The notes: a model not told the origin generated them from the sequence alone. Shown: positions 1 through 8,749, counted from the stretch's first letter. The stretch is 64,000 nt of DNA from Leptospiraceae bacterium (GCA_016708435.1 JADJFV010000001.1:248001-312000); one strand, 5' to 3'. Program-made: numbers and translations.

Positions 1-402
1 AATCACAAGCAAGAAGAAATCATTAAACGATTTTGTGATTTTCGCAAAACACATCTCATCCGCAGATTCAAAAGACTTGCAGGATTAGAGCAAGAAAAGA
101 TTGATAGAAACTCTGAATTAATTCGTTTCATCAATGAGAAGTGGAATCAGAAAGTGGTAACAATCAAATCAAAGCAAGACTTCGAAAATCAATTGAAGAA
201 TGCGAAGTTCAAATACTTCGAATGGTTAGCCTCCATTCCAGTTTATAGAATGACTTTAGAAGAAGCAAGAAAATGTCAAGATGCAATCAATGAGGCTAAG
301 ATTAAGTTTGCGGAGTTCACTGCATTGTCAAAGCAAGATGCAAAGCTGACTGCATTTATGATCGATGAATTGACCGAACTGAAAAACAAGTGGGATAAAT
401 AA
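1..402 (+). CDS. Type IIA DNA topoisomerase subunit A, C-terminal part (5' end outside window)
   Basis: The frame is open from base 1, so the start lies upstream. The visible 133 residues begin with a stretch resembling the GyrA/ParC coiled-coil region (EEIIKRFCDFRKTHLIRRFK, compare the family's FxDFRxxVVxRR), followed by a charged helical tail ending at TAA 400-402. There is no beta-pinwheel C-terminal domain after the coiled coil. Bacterial GyrA carries one, whereas phage T4 gp52 ends about here. The stop overlaps the start of the subunit B gene by one base (TAATG), so the two subunits are translationally coupled. Known for the family: this subunit carries the DNA-cleaving tyrosine, which is outside the window. 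The assignment relies partly on the neighbour. Confidence 0.75.
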   Translation, partial: NHKQEEIIKRFCDFRKTHLIRRFKRLAGLEQEKIDRNSELIRFINEKWNQKVVTIKSKQDFENQLKNAKFKYFEWLASIPVYRMTLEEARKCQDAINEAKIKFAEFTALSKQDAKLTAFMIDELTELKNKWDK

Positions 403-2537
403 TGAGTGCCGAAATAAAAACTAAACCGAACGCAAAAGATTCAGGCGAAAGAAATTTTAAAAAGCTTTCGAACGTAGAGCATGTTCGTATGAGAACTGGA
501 ATGTGGCTTGGACAAAATTCCATGTCAACATTCGAGCAACATTTTTTCAAAAAAGATTCCAAGGGGAATTATGAAATTAGCCATGAAGAGCTAAATGATA
601 TTCCTGCAAAATTAAAATGTCTTGATGAAGCTTGTATGAATGCTGTCGATGAATATCGCAAAAATCAAAATGATAAGACAGTCAAAGATGGTCAGAAGAT
701 GACTAAACTCATTGTTAGCCTCTCGACTGATTGTGGAAGAGTTACAGTAGAGGATAACGGTCGCGGAATACCAGCAAAAAATGCAGAAGGTGTATTCTTA
801 CATTTGATGTATGGAGAAAATTTTGACGATCAAGTCAAACAAGATCATGTGGCAGGTCAAAATGGAGTAGGTATTTCCTTGGTGAGAATGGTGTCTAATT
901 TTTTCCGTGTAACAACAGAGAACAAAGGACAGTCTTACAAAAAACTTTTTAGCGTTCACGATGAAGTAAAAAAACTAATTCGCACCTTTAAATTATCTCC
1001 AGAAGATTTTGAAAAAGTTATTTTATTTTACGATGAACATGGTTCTTTTAAGGAATGTCCATTGCTTACAAAAGATCATCTTTCTAAGCTAGAATCTTTG
1101 ATGGAAAAAACTTTCATGATAGAAGCTATTAAATCCTGCGGTGATTCGCATGGAACTTCTGTTGAGTTTGAATTAGAGCCAAAGTATTTTAACAAGCTAG
1201 ATACTAAGTTTAATCCTGATTTAATGCGTCAATATTTGCAAGACATTGCAATGACAAATCCAGGACTTGAAGTTCAATTCCATCACAAGAATAAATCGGA
1301 TAAGTTTAAATTCAAAAAAGGAATGGAAGAAATTTTTCAAAATTCTGATTTAACATATTACAAAATGGAATACAAAGATCCGAATGTGGCTTCTCAGATT
1401 AACCTCGAAACCTATTTCGTAATCGGTCAGAACAAAACTCTAACGTGGGTTAATTCCAATTTTGCGGTGCAAGGCGGTTCTGCAATCGAGTATTTAGAAA
1501 ATCGAATTTGTGATGAAGTTCGAAAGAAAAGTCAAATCACTGCACTTGAGAAAAAATTAAAAACTCAATCTACAAGAAATGATGTAAGAAATTGTTTTCA
1601 TATGTATGTAAACTTGCGCATTCTAAATCCACGTTTTAAATCGCAAGATAAATCTTATTTGATTAACGACTTAAATGAAGACATCAGAAACGCAGTCGAT
1701 AAGAGCCTAGACAAACTGATTAAGAAGACCGACTTACTCGAAGAAGTTAAGATGCAAATGGAAAAGAGAACTCAACTCAAAGAGTTAGAAGATGCACAAA
1801 AAGGACTTCGCAAAGCGTCTAAGAACAATATACCAAAACTTATGCAACCAACTGGAAAACCAAGCGATGCAGGCAGAGTGTTGTTTGTCGCTGAGGGAGA
1901 TTCGGCTATTGCAGGTTTACGTCCTGCTCGTAATCCAAAACTTCACGGCTTATTCCCATTACGCGGTAAACCATTAAACTGTAAAGGAATGAGTTTGGCA
2001 AAAGCACTTGCGAACGAAGAGATGAAGAATATTGTGGCTATTCTTGGTTTGCCGATCAATGAAAAATTAAAAGATCCAAAAGAATTAAACTATGAAAAAG
2101 TAAGTATCATTACAGATGCGGATTTTGACGGTTATGCGATTCGCTCTCTCATGCTTTCGTTCTTTTATGAATACTGGCCTGAGCTGTTTGACTTCGGTGT
2201 AATTCATATTTCTGCTGCACCTCTTTTTGAGGTAGATGTAAAGTGGAAAGATGGAAAGAAAGAAACCATCTTCTGTATCGACGATAAGGATTATGACAAG
2301 CTCATGGATCGTATACGTAAAAACGCAGGAGAGATGGTCAGAAAGAAAAGAAACAAGGGTTTAGGGGAAACAGGCAAGGAAGCGATGAAATTCGCTGTAG
2401 ACGAATGTATGACGAAAATTACGATTAGCACTCGCAAGTCAGCCCAAAAGACCCAAGATCTATGGTTTCACAAAGACTACGCCGAACAAAGACGTGAGGC
2501 TATTTCCGAATACTCAATGGCGGTGATTCAGGATTAA
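402..2537 (+). CDS. Type IIA DNA topoisomerase ATPase/TOPRIM subunit (GyrB/ParE-like, phage T4 gp39-like)
   Basis: This 711-residue subunit supplies ATP hydrolysis and the metal-binding TOPRIM centre of a type II topoisomerase. The GHKL ATPase features are visible: LDEACMNAVDE (residues 74-84, catalytic Glu and Asn), EDNGRGIP (117-124) and the glycine-rich GQNGVGISLV (152-161). The TOPRIM part has EGDSA with Glu498, PLRGKPLN, and DADFD with Asp572, Asp574 and Asp576, followed by NKGLGE. The opening LSNVEHVRMRTGMWLGQ and the GQNGVG loop look closer to phage T4 gp39 than to bacterial GyrB. Together with the short partner upstream, this suggests a second, T4-like topoisomerase rather than the housekeeping gyrase. 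That subclass is inference; the type II subunit B assignment is firm. Confidence 0.9.
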   Translation: MSAEIKTKPNAKDSGERNFKKLSNVEHVRMRTGMWLGQNSMSTFEQHFFKKDSKGNYEISHEELNDIPAKLKCLDEACMNAVDEYRKNQNDKTVKDGQKMTKLIVSLSTDCGRVTVEDNGRGIPAKNAEGVFLHLMYGENFDDQVKQDHVAGQNGVGISLVRMVSNFFRVTTENKGQSYKKLFSVHDEVKKLIRTFKLSPEDFEKVILFYDEHGSFKECPLLTKDHLSKLESLMEKTFMIEAIKSCGDSHGTSVEFELEPKYFNKLDTKFNPDLMRQYLQDIAMTNPGLEVQFHHKNKSDKFKFKKGMEEIFQNSDLTYYKMEYKDPNVASQINLETYFVIGQNKTLTWVNSNFAVQGGSAIEYLENRICDEVRKKSQITALEKKLKTQSTRNDVRNCFHMYVNLRILNPRFKSQDKSYLINDLNEDIRNAVDKSLDKLIKKTDLLEEVKMQMEKRTQLKELEDAQKGLRKASKNNIPKLMQPTGKPSDAGRVLFVAEGDSAIAGLRPARNPKLHGLFPLRGKPLNCKGMSLAKALANEEMKNIVAILGLPINEKLKDPKELNYEKVSIITDADFDGYAIRSLMLSFFYEYWPELFDFGVIHISAAPLFEVDVKWKDGKKETIFCIDDKDYDKLMDRIRKNAGEMVRKKRNKGLGETGKEAMKFAVDECMTKITISTRKSAQKTQDLWFHKDYAEQRREAISEYSMAVIQD

Positions 2538-2615
2538 TGGTTAATGGTTAATTATGAATGGAAGATCGTGGGGTGTTGTGACATTATGTGAAGGCGTAAT
2601 ATTTTATTGAAGGGC

Positions 2616-2665
2616 GCGTCATTATTGAAGGCGCAGAAACGTTTCTGCGCCTTCAATAATGACGC
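2616..2665. repeat. Perfect 50-bp palindrome
   Basis: Bases 2616-2640 and 2641-2665 are exact reverse complements (25-bp arms, no loop), centred between 2640 and 2641. The symmetry continues imperfectly outward (GGGCG on the left, CGCC on the right). It follows the topoisomerase stop by about 80 bases and could act as its terminator, although no T run follows. It overlaps the first ATG of the next gene. The unit GAAGGCG recurs at 2591 and 2630, which suggests a repeat-derived element. Confidence 0.9.
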
Positions 2666-3225
2666 TCGCCTTCGAATCACTAACACTCGACTTGAAATAC
2701 CTCTTTGAATCACAACGACTTGGATTTAGAAAATGGAAAGAGTCTGATATAATTCCATTTACGAAAATGAATTCCGATTTAGAGGTTATGCAGTATTTTC
2801 CGCAACCTCTCTCAAGAGAAGAAACAATCAATTTAGTAAATCGTATTCATTTGCATTTTGAAAAATGGGGCTTTGGTCTTTGGGCAGTAGAAGAAAAAGA
2901 ATCAGAAATATTTATTGGTTTCATCGGATTAAACTATGCTGATTTTAAAAGCTCTTTCACTCCCTGCATGGAAATTGGTTGGCGATTAGATTCTCGCTTC
3001 TGGGGTAAAGGCTACGCATCCGAAGGCGCTAGGCTTTGTTTACAAAAAGGCTTTGAAGAGTTTAACCTAAAAGAAATTTATTCTTTTACTTCGGTCTTAA
3101 ATACTAAATCTGAAAATGTAATGATAAAAATCGAAATGAAAAAAGTAATGGAGTTCGAGCATCCGAAATTAGAAAATGAGAATCGTCTTTGTAAACATGT
3201 ATTGTATAAAATTACTTGTGAGTGA
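2659..3225 (+). CDS. GNAT family N-acetyltransferase (RimJ/RimL type)
   Basis: This acetyl-CoA-dependent N-acetyltransferase probably modifies a protein N-terminus or a small amine. Homology to the RimJ/RimL group is seen in the opening LFESQRLGFRKWKESDI, in MEIGWRLDSRFWGKGYASEG (motif A, acetyl-CoA pyrophosphate loop) and in the closing SENVMIKIEMKKVMEFEHP. The family usually reads KIGM in the last motif; here the Gly is replaced by Glu. The length of 188 residues is normal. The start is uncertain: ATG 2659 lies inside the palindrome, and TTG 2692 would give a more typical N-terminus. Neither has a clear ribosome binding site. The substrate is unknown. Confidence 0.85.
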   Translation: MTLAFESLTLDLKYLFESQRLGFRKWKESDIIPFTKMNSDLEVMQYFPQPLSREETINLVNRIHLHFEKWGFGLWAVEEKESEIFIGFIGLNYADFKSSFTPCMEIGWRLDSRFWGKGYASEGARLCLQKGFEEFNLKEIYSFTSVLNTKSENVMIKIEMKKVMEFEHPKLENENRLCKHVLYKITCE

Positions 3226-3284
3226 GTTTTATTCAATAAAATTAACCACTTCGCTAAAGAATTTTTAATCTAAAGGAATTAGAA

Positions 3285-3713
3285 ATGACATCCACCCAAC
3301 CCAAATTCAAAAGCCCAGAAGTATTTGCGGTATTTCAAGATTATCCGCATGATATAAAGTCAAAGTTATTATTTCTTCGTAAGCTTATATTCGAAGTCGC
3401 AGATAAAACAAAAACTGCCGGTGAATTAGAAGAAACTCTAAAATGGGGTCAACCGAGTTATTTAACTTCCCAAACAAAATCAGGAACTACCATTCGAATC
3501 GATAAGGTCAAATCGGGTAAGCATGATTATGCGATGTATTTTAATTGCCAGACTACACTCGTTGATACGTTTAGAGAAATGTTTCGCGATGAGTTTGAAT
3601 ACGAAGGAAACCGCGCTCTTCTTTTTAAAACAAAAGATAAAATCGCAACTGAGAAATTAAAACTTTGTATCTCGATGGCTTTAACTTATCACTTGGATAA
3701 GAGGAAAAAGTAA
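3285..3713 (+). CDS. DUF1801 domain protein
   Basis: A 142-residue soluble protein of the DUF1801 family (YdhG-like fold). The typical pattern is visible: an N-terminal helix with FxxYPxxIKxKLxxLRxLI, then ELEETLKWGQPSYLT, then a strand with TTIRIDK and MYFNCQTTLVDTF, ending in a lysine-rich tail. The function of the family is not established. An AAGGA ribosome binding site lies seven bases before ATG 3285. There is no signal peptide. It is a stand-alone gene followed by a repeat-bearing intergenic region. Confidence 0.85.
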   Translation: MTSTQPKFKSPEVFAVFQDYPHDIKSKLLFLRKLIFEVADKTKTAGELEETLKWGQPSYLTSQTKSGTTIRIDKVKSGKHDYAMYFNCQTTLVDTFREMFRDEFEYEGNRALLFKTKDKIATEKLKLCISMALTYHLDKRKK

Positions 3714-3796
3714 AGATTACTATGCGAAGGCGCTGGTCGCGAATATATGCAGCGAAGGGGAGAATGAAGACGATGAACACCGATGGGGATTACTCC

Positions 3797-3835
3797 TGTC
3801 ACCCCCGAAATCTTTAATCGGGGGTCTATCTGACA
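3797..3835. repeat. REP-like hairpin bounded by TGTCA and TGACA
   Basis: A perfect 8-bp stem, ACCCCCGA (3801-3808) with TCGGGGGT (3818-3825), is enclosed by an outer inverted pair TGTCA (3797) and TGACA (3831). Two closely similar hairpins sit at 32464-32624, so this is a dispersed intergenic repeat. The surrounding 3714-3996 region contains nothing else I can name. It may terminate transcription from the DUF1801 gene. Confidence 0.75.
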
Positions 3836-3996
3836 AATAAACGAAATTGATATAAGTTTCTAAAATTCTTTCGTGCAGAAGATTTCTAATGGTTTGTTTT
3901 CAAAAAAGTATTTTATGGATATTTCTTTACACGGATAATGGGTAATGGAATAAATAGCATTTAGCTTAAATTTTCAAATTGAAAGGTCTAAATTAA

Positions 3997-4875
3997 ATGC
4001 AATTTCCTAGAAAGAAATCTTTTACAATATTACTCTTCCTCTTTTGCTATACCAATTTAAATTCTTTTGGAGGAAACAGTCAGCGAAAACTGGATTGGTA
4101 TAGACTTCAAGTCGAAACTTCACATAAAGTAAAACTCTGTAATCAAAAAAGTTCTACAATCGCAGAAAGATTAAAGCAAAAGCATTCTTTTCTTTATTTG
4201 AAAATACCTGAATTAGGCAATGAGTATTTGGAGTATGGAAATGAAGAGTCAGAACAAAATTTAGAATCCTACAAAAGAACGGAAAAGTCTTTGCCCGTTT
4301 TTATCGAATTTGGTGATAGCATTTTAAATCCTAGAAAAGAAGACTTCATGAATTACCAGGCAAGCTCCAAAATAAAAGAGCGAATCATCTCTGAAAATTC
4401 TACTATTACAAGAAGAAATTGCACCTTTATGTCTTTGGGATCAGAGTATTTATTTCCTATTCAATCTGGTAAAGGAACCCTTTCTGTTATTCTTTATTTT
4501 AATTATGCACAAGATATTGCACGTTATGAATTATTGCGTTTACTAGGCAGCACTAGTCAAATGATTCCTGAAAACGAATTCGATAACTTCATCCATAGGA
4601 GTTTACGAACTGAAATTAATTTTGAACCTGGGCATGTTTATCAAATTGAAATTAAAACAAATCCAAATTCAGCTATTTCACGCAAATCATACACAGCTTG
4701 GGCTAACGCATTTGATAGAATGAATACTGTTCCCGGATTCATTATTACGCTTAAAGAACTACCGCCTAATACAAAGTTTGCGTTTGATGGAAAAGATGAT
4801 ATTGGTAAAGATTACATGCAAGTGAAAAAGGAATTTATCTTTTATGAAACAGGTGTAGAGAAAAATATAGAGTAA
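3997..4875 (+). CDS. Exported protein of unknown function
   Basis: I do not recognise a family. The 292-residue product starts with a basic stretch and a hydrophobic segment (residues about 8-24, FTILLFLFCYTNLNSFGG), consistent with a secretion signal. The mature part is mixed alpha/beta with a long central region of strand-like segments (LSVILYFNYAQDI; VYQIEIKTNP) and no repeats. A GAAAGG site upstream of ATG 3997 can serve as ribosome binding site. Its stop is three bases before the next lipoprotein gene, so the pair is probably co-transcribed. A periplasmic or outer-membrane-associated location is inferred from the signal only. Confidence 0.7.
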   Translation: MQFPRKKSFTILLFLFCYTNLNSFGGNSQRKLDWYRLQVETSHKVKLCNQKSSTIAERLKQKHSFLYLKIPELGNEYLEYGNEESEQNLESYKRTEKSLPVFIEFGDSILNPRKEDFMNYQASSKIKERIISENSTITRRNCTFMSLGSEYLFPIQSGKGTLSVILYFNYAQDIARYELLRLLGSTSQMIPENEFDNFIHRSLRTEINFEPGHVYQIEIKTNPNSAISRKSYTAWANAFDRMNTVPGFIITLKELPPNTKFAFDGKDDIGKDYMQVKKEFIFYETGVEKNIE

Positions 4876-4878
4876 ATT

Positions 4879-5277
4879 ATGGAAATTAAAAGAATGACAA
4901 TAACTGTATCAATTTTCCTAATCTTTTTTTTATATTTTGAAAACTGTGCAACACTACCAGATGATAAAAATACTGATAGCTTAAAGAATTGGAGTGATTA
5001 TCTAGGTGAAATGAATTGGGAAGATGCTAAAAGAAAATGTGGTAGTCTTGGGATAGCCGGTTATGGAATGAGATTACCTAGTATTAATGATTTGGAAATT
5101 GCATATAAAAACGGTATCACAGAATCTTGGAAATCCGATTGGCAAAAAACTGAAAATTCAGGTTACTGGACTTCTCAGCATTATTCCGAGGCAAGAGCAT
5201 ATTATTTCCTTGTAGCGTTAGGCGAATTGGATTATCTGAATAAAAAAGATATTAAGCATGTTCGCTGTAAAAGTTGA
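4879..5277 (+). CDS. Small lipoprotein with DUF1566-type domain
   Basis: A 132-residue protein with a hydrophobic N-terminus ending in FENCAT, a permissive spirochaetal lipobox with Cys24. The mature part carries the DUF1566/Lcl pattern: NWEDAKRKC, MRLPSINDLEIAYKNG, then SGYWTS and a final VRCKS. The domain resembles C-type-lectin-like folds and is common in Leptospira surface or periplasmic lipoproteins of unknown function. The spaced cysteines could form disulfides. It follows the unknown exported protein by three bases. A paralogue lies on the other strand at 8750-9118. Confidence 0.8.
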   Translation: MEIKRMTITVSIFLIFFLYFENCATLPDDKNTDSLKNWSDYLGEMNWEDAKRKCGSLGIAGYGMRLPSINDLEIAYKNGITESWKSDWQKTENSGYWTSQHYSEARAYYFLVALGELDYLNKKDIKHVRCKS

Positions 5278-5400
5278 ATATTATTTTTTCTTAAAAGCAA
5301 TCAAAAAAAGAATCGGCTTTATGTCCGTTGATTTTAGTTGACTTATTCTAAAATGATTCGCAAAGTGGGATTTAGTAAATTTTTGAAAGAAGGCTGAGCT

Positions 5401-5748
5401 ATGGATTTATTTAAAAACGATGATTCTGCGGAAGATTTTTATAAATACAAAGATTCTAGACAAAACTTCACAAAAGAAAATAAGAAGATGAAGTCTACTC
5501 TTTCCAGAAAGACCATGGATTCTGAAAACATTCCTTTTGATGAAGTGCATACTACTATTTATAGTGAAGTCGGTCTTGGTTGTAACTGGAAAGTTGATAA
5601 ATCAAATAGTTATGAGGAAATTAATACTGCGTCCGACGGCTTTAACACAGTATCCACACATTTACAAGAAAATGTTAGAGATAAAAAACTTCATTCGACA
5701 GGCGTTGTTGCAAAAATTTTATCTATTTTCAGAGCAAACAATGACTAA
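5401..5748 (+). CDS. Unknown small protein, first of an overlapping pair
   Basis: A 115-residue hydrophilic protein with no signal peptide and no motif I can name. It is rich in Asp, Lys, Ser and Asn and looks largely disordered in its first half. A GAAGG sequence lies about 13 bases before ATG 5401. The end overlaps the next gene by eight bases (ATGACTAA), so the second product is probably made by translational coupling. The overlap and plausible codon use favour a real gene, but it could be lineage specific. Confidence 0.55.
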   Translation: MDLFKNDDSAEDFYKYKDSRQNFTKENKKMKSTLSRKTMDSENIPFDEVHTTIYSEVGLGCNWKVDKSNSYEEINTASDGFNTVSTHLQENVRDKKLHSTGVVAKILSIFRANND

Positions 5749-6364
5749 CCTCTCTTTAAAAATTTCAGGCTACATTACGATAGGGCTAACTTCTGTTAAA
5801 CCCGTTAGCTTTGCTGACTTCAAAGAAAGTGTAGAGCAAAATGATTCCGATAAAAATATTTCTTTTTATTCTGAAAATTTAGAAAGGCTGCATTCCTTTG
5901 GTCAAAACCCATTCTGGCGTTTGCCGAAGACAGAAATTGAAAATTCTATTCTTGAAAAAGAATATTCTACTCGCTTCTCGCGACTAAACAAAGTTAGCCA
6001 GAACTATTATCATTATATAATTAAATCAACCAACCATTCTATAAAAGAAATTGTGCAAGTTTATGAAAAGGAATGTGATCGTCTCATCATTTTAAATTCT
6101 TATGATCTAATGCACGATTATATGAGCATGGTTTCCTATTTCAGTATAAATTCTTTTTTATACCAACGAATTATTAAATCAGGAATACTCACCAATCTTT
6201 TTATGCACTTTGGTTATATTAACAAAAAGAAATTAGCCTTACTGTTACAAGGTTCAGGCAAGGGTGTAAACGAATACACCTTCCAAGCCATTGAGCCGGT
6301 CTTAGACAAAGACTTTCATTCCAAAGTAGATATCATTAAACATAAAATTTACAAACAAGCTTAA
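5741..6364 (+). CDS. Unknown protein coupled to the upstream small gene
   Basis: I choose ATG 5741 because it lies in the ATGACTAA overlap with the preceding gene; the frame is open further upstream, to 5537, only as a shadow of that gene. The 207-residue product is mostly helical, with aromatic-rich stretches (NYYHYIIKSTNHSIKEIV, YDLMHDYMSMVSYFSINSFLY) and no clear membrane signal. It is not recognised. Tight coupling suggests that it works with the 115-residue partner. Confidence 0.55.
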   Translation: MTNLSLKISGYITIGLTSVKPVSFADFKESVEQNDSDKNISFYSENLERLHSFGQNPFWRLPKTEIENSILEKEYSTRFSRLNKVSQNYYHYIIKSTNHSIKEIVQVYEKECDRLIILNSYDLMHDYMSMVSYFSINSFLYQRIIKSGILTNLFMHFGYINKKKLALLLQGSGKGVNEYTFQAIEPVLDKDFHSKVDIIKHKIYKQA

Positions 6365-6425
6365 GTAATTATCCTATACCTAGAACCAACATAGAAGCGA
6401 CGTAGAAGCCGCACAGAAGAATCGT

Positions 6426-7935
6426 TTATTCTGATTCGAATTGATCGATTTCCATATTAATTTTCTCTGCTTTCTCTACGAGCGATTTTGTAGAGGTTGA
6501 AATTTCTTCTGTTGCGATTAAGTTTGTAAACGCAAGGTCATCAAGAGTTGAAATTACATCTTTGATTTCTAGGACAGCAGAATTTTGCATAGTAAGAGAT
6601 TCTTTCATTTTGCCAGCGGCTAATTTAAAGTTATCTGCTGAATGCTCCATCGATTTAAAGTCAATAGCCTGTTGATTGACTGCATCCGAGATGAGTTGAA
6701 TCTTTTTTAAGATTGTGTCTACGTTTGAAATGATATTGCTAATTTGCCCCGAAGTCTGAGCCAGATTTTGAGAGCCTGATTTTATCTCGTTGTCATTTTG
6801 AATAATGATTGAGCTAATTGATTTAATACTTCCTGAAGTTTGCTCTGCCAATTTAGAAATTTCATCGGCTACTACCGCGAAGCCCATGCCTGCATTGCCC
6901 GCCCTCGCCGCTTCGATAGCAGCATTGAGAGAAAGTAAATTAGTTCGGTTGGATATATCATTGATAATTCCAATGATTCCTTGAATCTGACTTGAACTCT
7001 TACTAATTTTTTGCATACTCTCTTGCATGACTTTCATAGACCGATCTCCTTCCTGTGCATTCTTGTTGATCGATTGAATTTTACTTAGAGATTCTTGTGT
7101 TAGTTTAATTACAGACTGCATACTTTCATTGACGGACTGCATTGAATCAATCAATACATTCATTCCAGAAAATTGATTTTCAATATTTTCAGAAACGACA
7201 TTTGCTCTTGAAGCAATCTTTTCGATATTCTCATTTGCTTTTTCGGAAGAGGATTTCTGATTTTTTGTGTTCGAATGCAACATGGAAATCGTAGCTAAAA
7301 GCTTTTCTGAAAAACTAAAAAGATCTTCCGAGTTAGTTTTAATTCTATTCTTTATAAAATCATTTTGCTTTTCACTTTTCTCTGCATTGCTCTTATTAAG
7401 TTTATGAATTTCCTCTGCCTCTTTAGAGATTGCAAAGAATTTTCGTAAGATTGCTCCCATCGAGAAGAGGATAAAAACGCTTATCCCCACAACAAATCTA
7501 GAATGCTTACTATCAGGAGTAAAGTCATAGAATTGATGTGTATACACACTAATAACGTCAATTACAGCACCGGAGACAGCAATTAAAAGTCCAATAAAAG
7601 ATAATAGCAGGTAATTGAGATTACCCTTAATCATATCGACTATATAGCATCCAATAGAATATAAAATGATAAAACCGAAAAAGGCATCACGGATCGGATA
7701 AAAACTACCTTCTTTTCCTCTTCCATGATCTGCCTGCCGAGTCAACCAATCTTCACGATGAATAGTCTGAGATACAAATAAATCAGGTGCGACGAATGCA
7801 ATAATCGTAATCAAAGCAAAAATTCCTAATCCAATGAAGATAAGGATTCGATTTAGTTTTTTCCAGAAAGAATTTATAACAAGTAAATGTTGTAATACCA
7901 TGAGTATTGCAGGCCCGCTTATACCCGCCCAGCAA
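6426..7935 (-). pseudogene. Methyl-accepting chemotaxis protein, 3' part of an interrupted gene
   Basis: This holds the remaining transmembrane helices and the whole cytoplasmic signalling domain of a chemoreceptor. The conserved hairpin tip reads NLLSLNAAIEAARAGNAGMGFAVVADE, flanked by long coiled coils. Before it lie several membrane segments (from GPAILMVLQHLL to SRFVVGISVFILFSMGAILRKFF). The matching first helices are found at 8372-8635. Reading ATG-TTG across the gap restores a continuous 7TM-like sensor, except that one base too many (GGGCGGG near 7926-7932) shifts the frame. The open frame continues to 8003, but that part is poly-Phe from the insert. Either the receptor is dead, or the insert and frameshift are assembly errors. 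Confidence 0.75.
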
Positions 7936-8371
7936 CCCGAAAAAACAAAAAAAAAAAAAACAAAAAAAAAAAAACAAATAATAAAATAAAAAAAACAACC
8001 CAAAAAAAAAAAAAAAAAAAAAATAGTTTTGTTTTTGTAATATGATTCAAATTCTTTGTTGAAGTATATGGTTTTAACCTTTTATTCATTTCAATATACT
8101 TAATTAGAACAAATTTTGTTTGTTTGTCTTTAGTCTTTAACAGACACAAAATAAAAGTCGATTAAAAAAAAGTTTGACCTTCTCCTTTTTCATAGCCTTC
8201 AAGTGGTTTATAAAATTCTAAAAATTTATCTATTTTTTCTTTTTCCATCTATTCTCTCTTTAAATAAACTATGTTTTAGAAGTATCCCTAGTTTAAATAA
8301 TATTTTCTAAATATCTCCACTGTCTTTGTATAACGAAAGAGGAGGCGGGGACGATGCTTGCTTTCGCCTAA
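7936..8371 (-). mobile_element. 436-bp low-complexity insert splitting a chemoreceptor gene
   Basis: On the minus strand the insert begins after a G in TAATG|TTAGGC (8372|8371) and ends before GTTGC (7936|7935), so a GTT triplet sits at each boundary. It holds the remnant start of a methylase-like gene (8162-8248), runs of 12-21 A or T (7940-8023) and no complete gene. GTTAGGC fits the GTTRRRY core used by integron cassettes, but no complementary GCCTAAC core or folded attC was found at the other end. The class of element is therefore unproven, and the homopolymers raise the possibility of an assembly artefact. Confidence 0.4.
8162..8248 (-). pseudogene. Remnant of the N-terminus of a DNA methyltransferase-like gene
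   Basis: ATG 8248 follows a GAGAGAA site and encodes MEKEKIDKFLEFYKPLEGYE, then KGEGQTFF and a stop. In the next frame the reading continues NRLLF. The pattern LEFYKxLxGxEKGExQTFxxRL resembles the N-terminus of class I DNA methyltransferases of the BREX/type IIG kind. The break falls in a run of seven T, where six would keep the frame. Only about 35 residues survive before the homology stops. The recognition rests on one short motif. Confidence 0.35.
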
Positions 8372-8635
8372 CATTAGAGTAGCCGCAATTTGCTCGAACC
8401 TATGAAACCACATACCCAACTCAGGATTTAGCATCCATCCAGAGGCTAAAATCATTGTCTCGCCACCAACAAAACAAAAACCTGCAATACCTAAAACAGT
8501 TGTTCCTAAATGCAAAGGATCTTTTGTATTCCAATACATTATAGCATAGAGCAAGGAGCCAAGAAAAAGAATTCCTGCACAAAAAGCAGACGGCAAAAAA
8601 ATAGAAACACTTAGATATTCTTGAAATGGTTGCAT
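8372..8635 (-). pseudogene. Methyl-accepting chemotaxis protein, 5' part of an interrupted gene
   Basis: Starting at ATG 8635, this encodes MQPFQEYLSVSIFLPSAFCAG and further membrane helices (SLLYAIMYWNT; TTVLGIAGFCFVGGETMILASGW), ending at HRFEQIAATLM where the insert begins. The frame runs on to 8288 with unrelated sequence (ESKHRPRLLFRYTK). The helices are the missing N-terminus of the receptor at 6426-7935: joining the two gives a multi-helix membrane sensor followed by a signalling domain. No strong ribosome binding site is visible before the start. Confidence 0.7.
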
Positions 8636-8749
8636 AAGTTCAATGGTAAAGAACTATTTTTTCTTGGATAGAAAAAAAAGGATATTTTGACTAACTCTTC
8701 CGAATCAAAACTGAAACAGCGAATTATCAGAATTAGTCGTAATTAAAAT

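Noticed and set aside
7919..8149. Reading frames rich in Phe through the A/T homopolymer region
   Set aside because: They are products of long T runs inside the insert and have no protein-like composition.
7936..8371. A complete integron cassette with attC
   Set aside because: GTTAGGC fits one core site, but no matching GCCTAAC core or folded attC was found at the other end of the insert.
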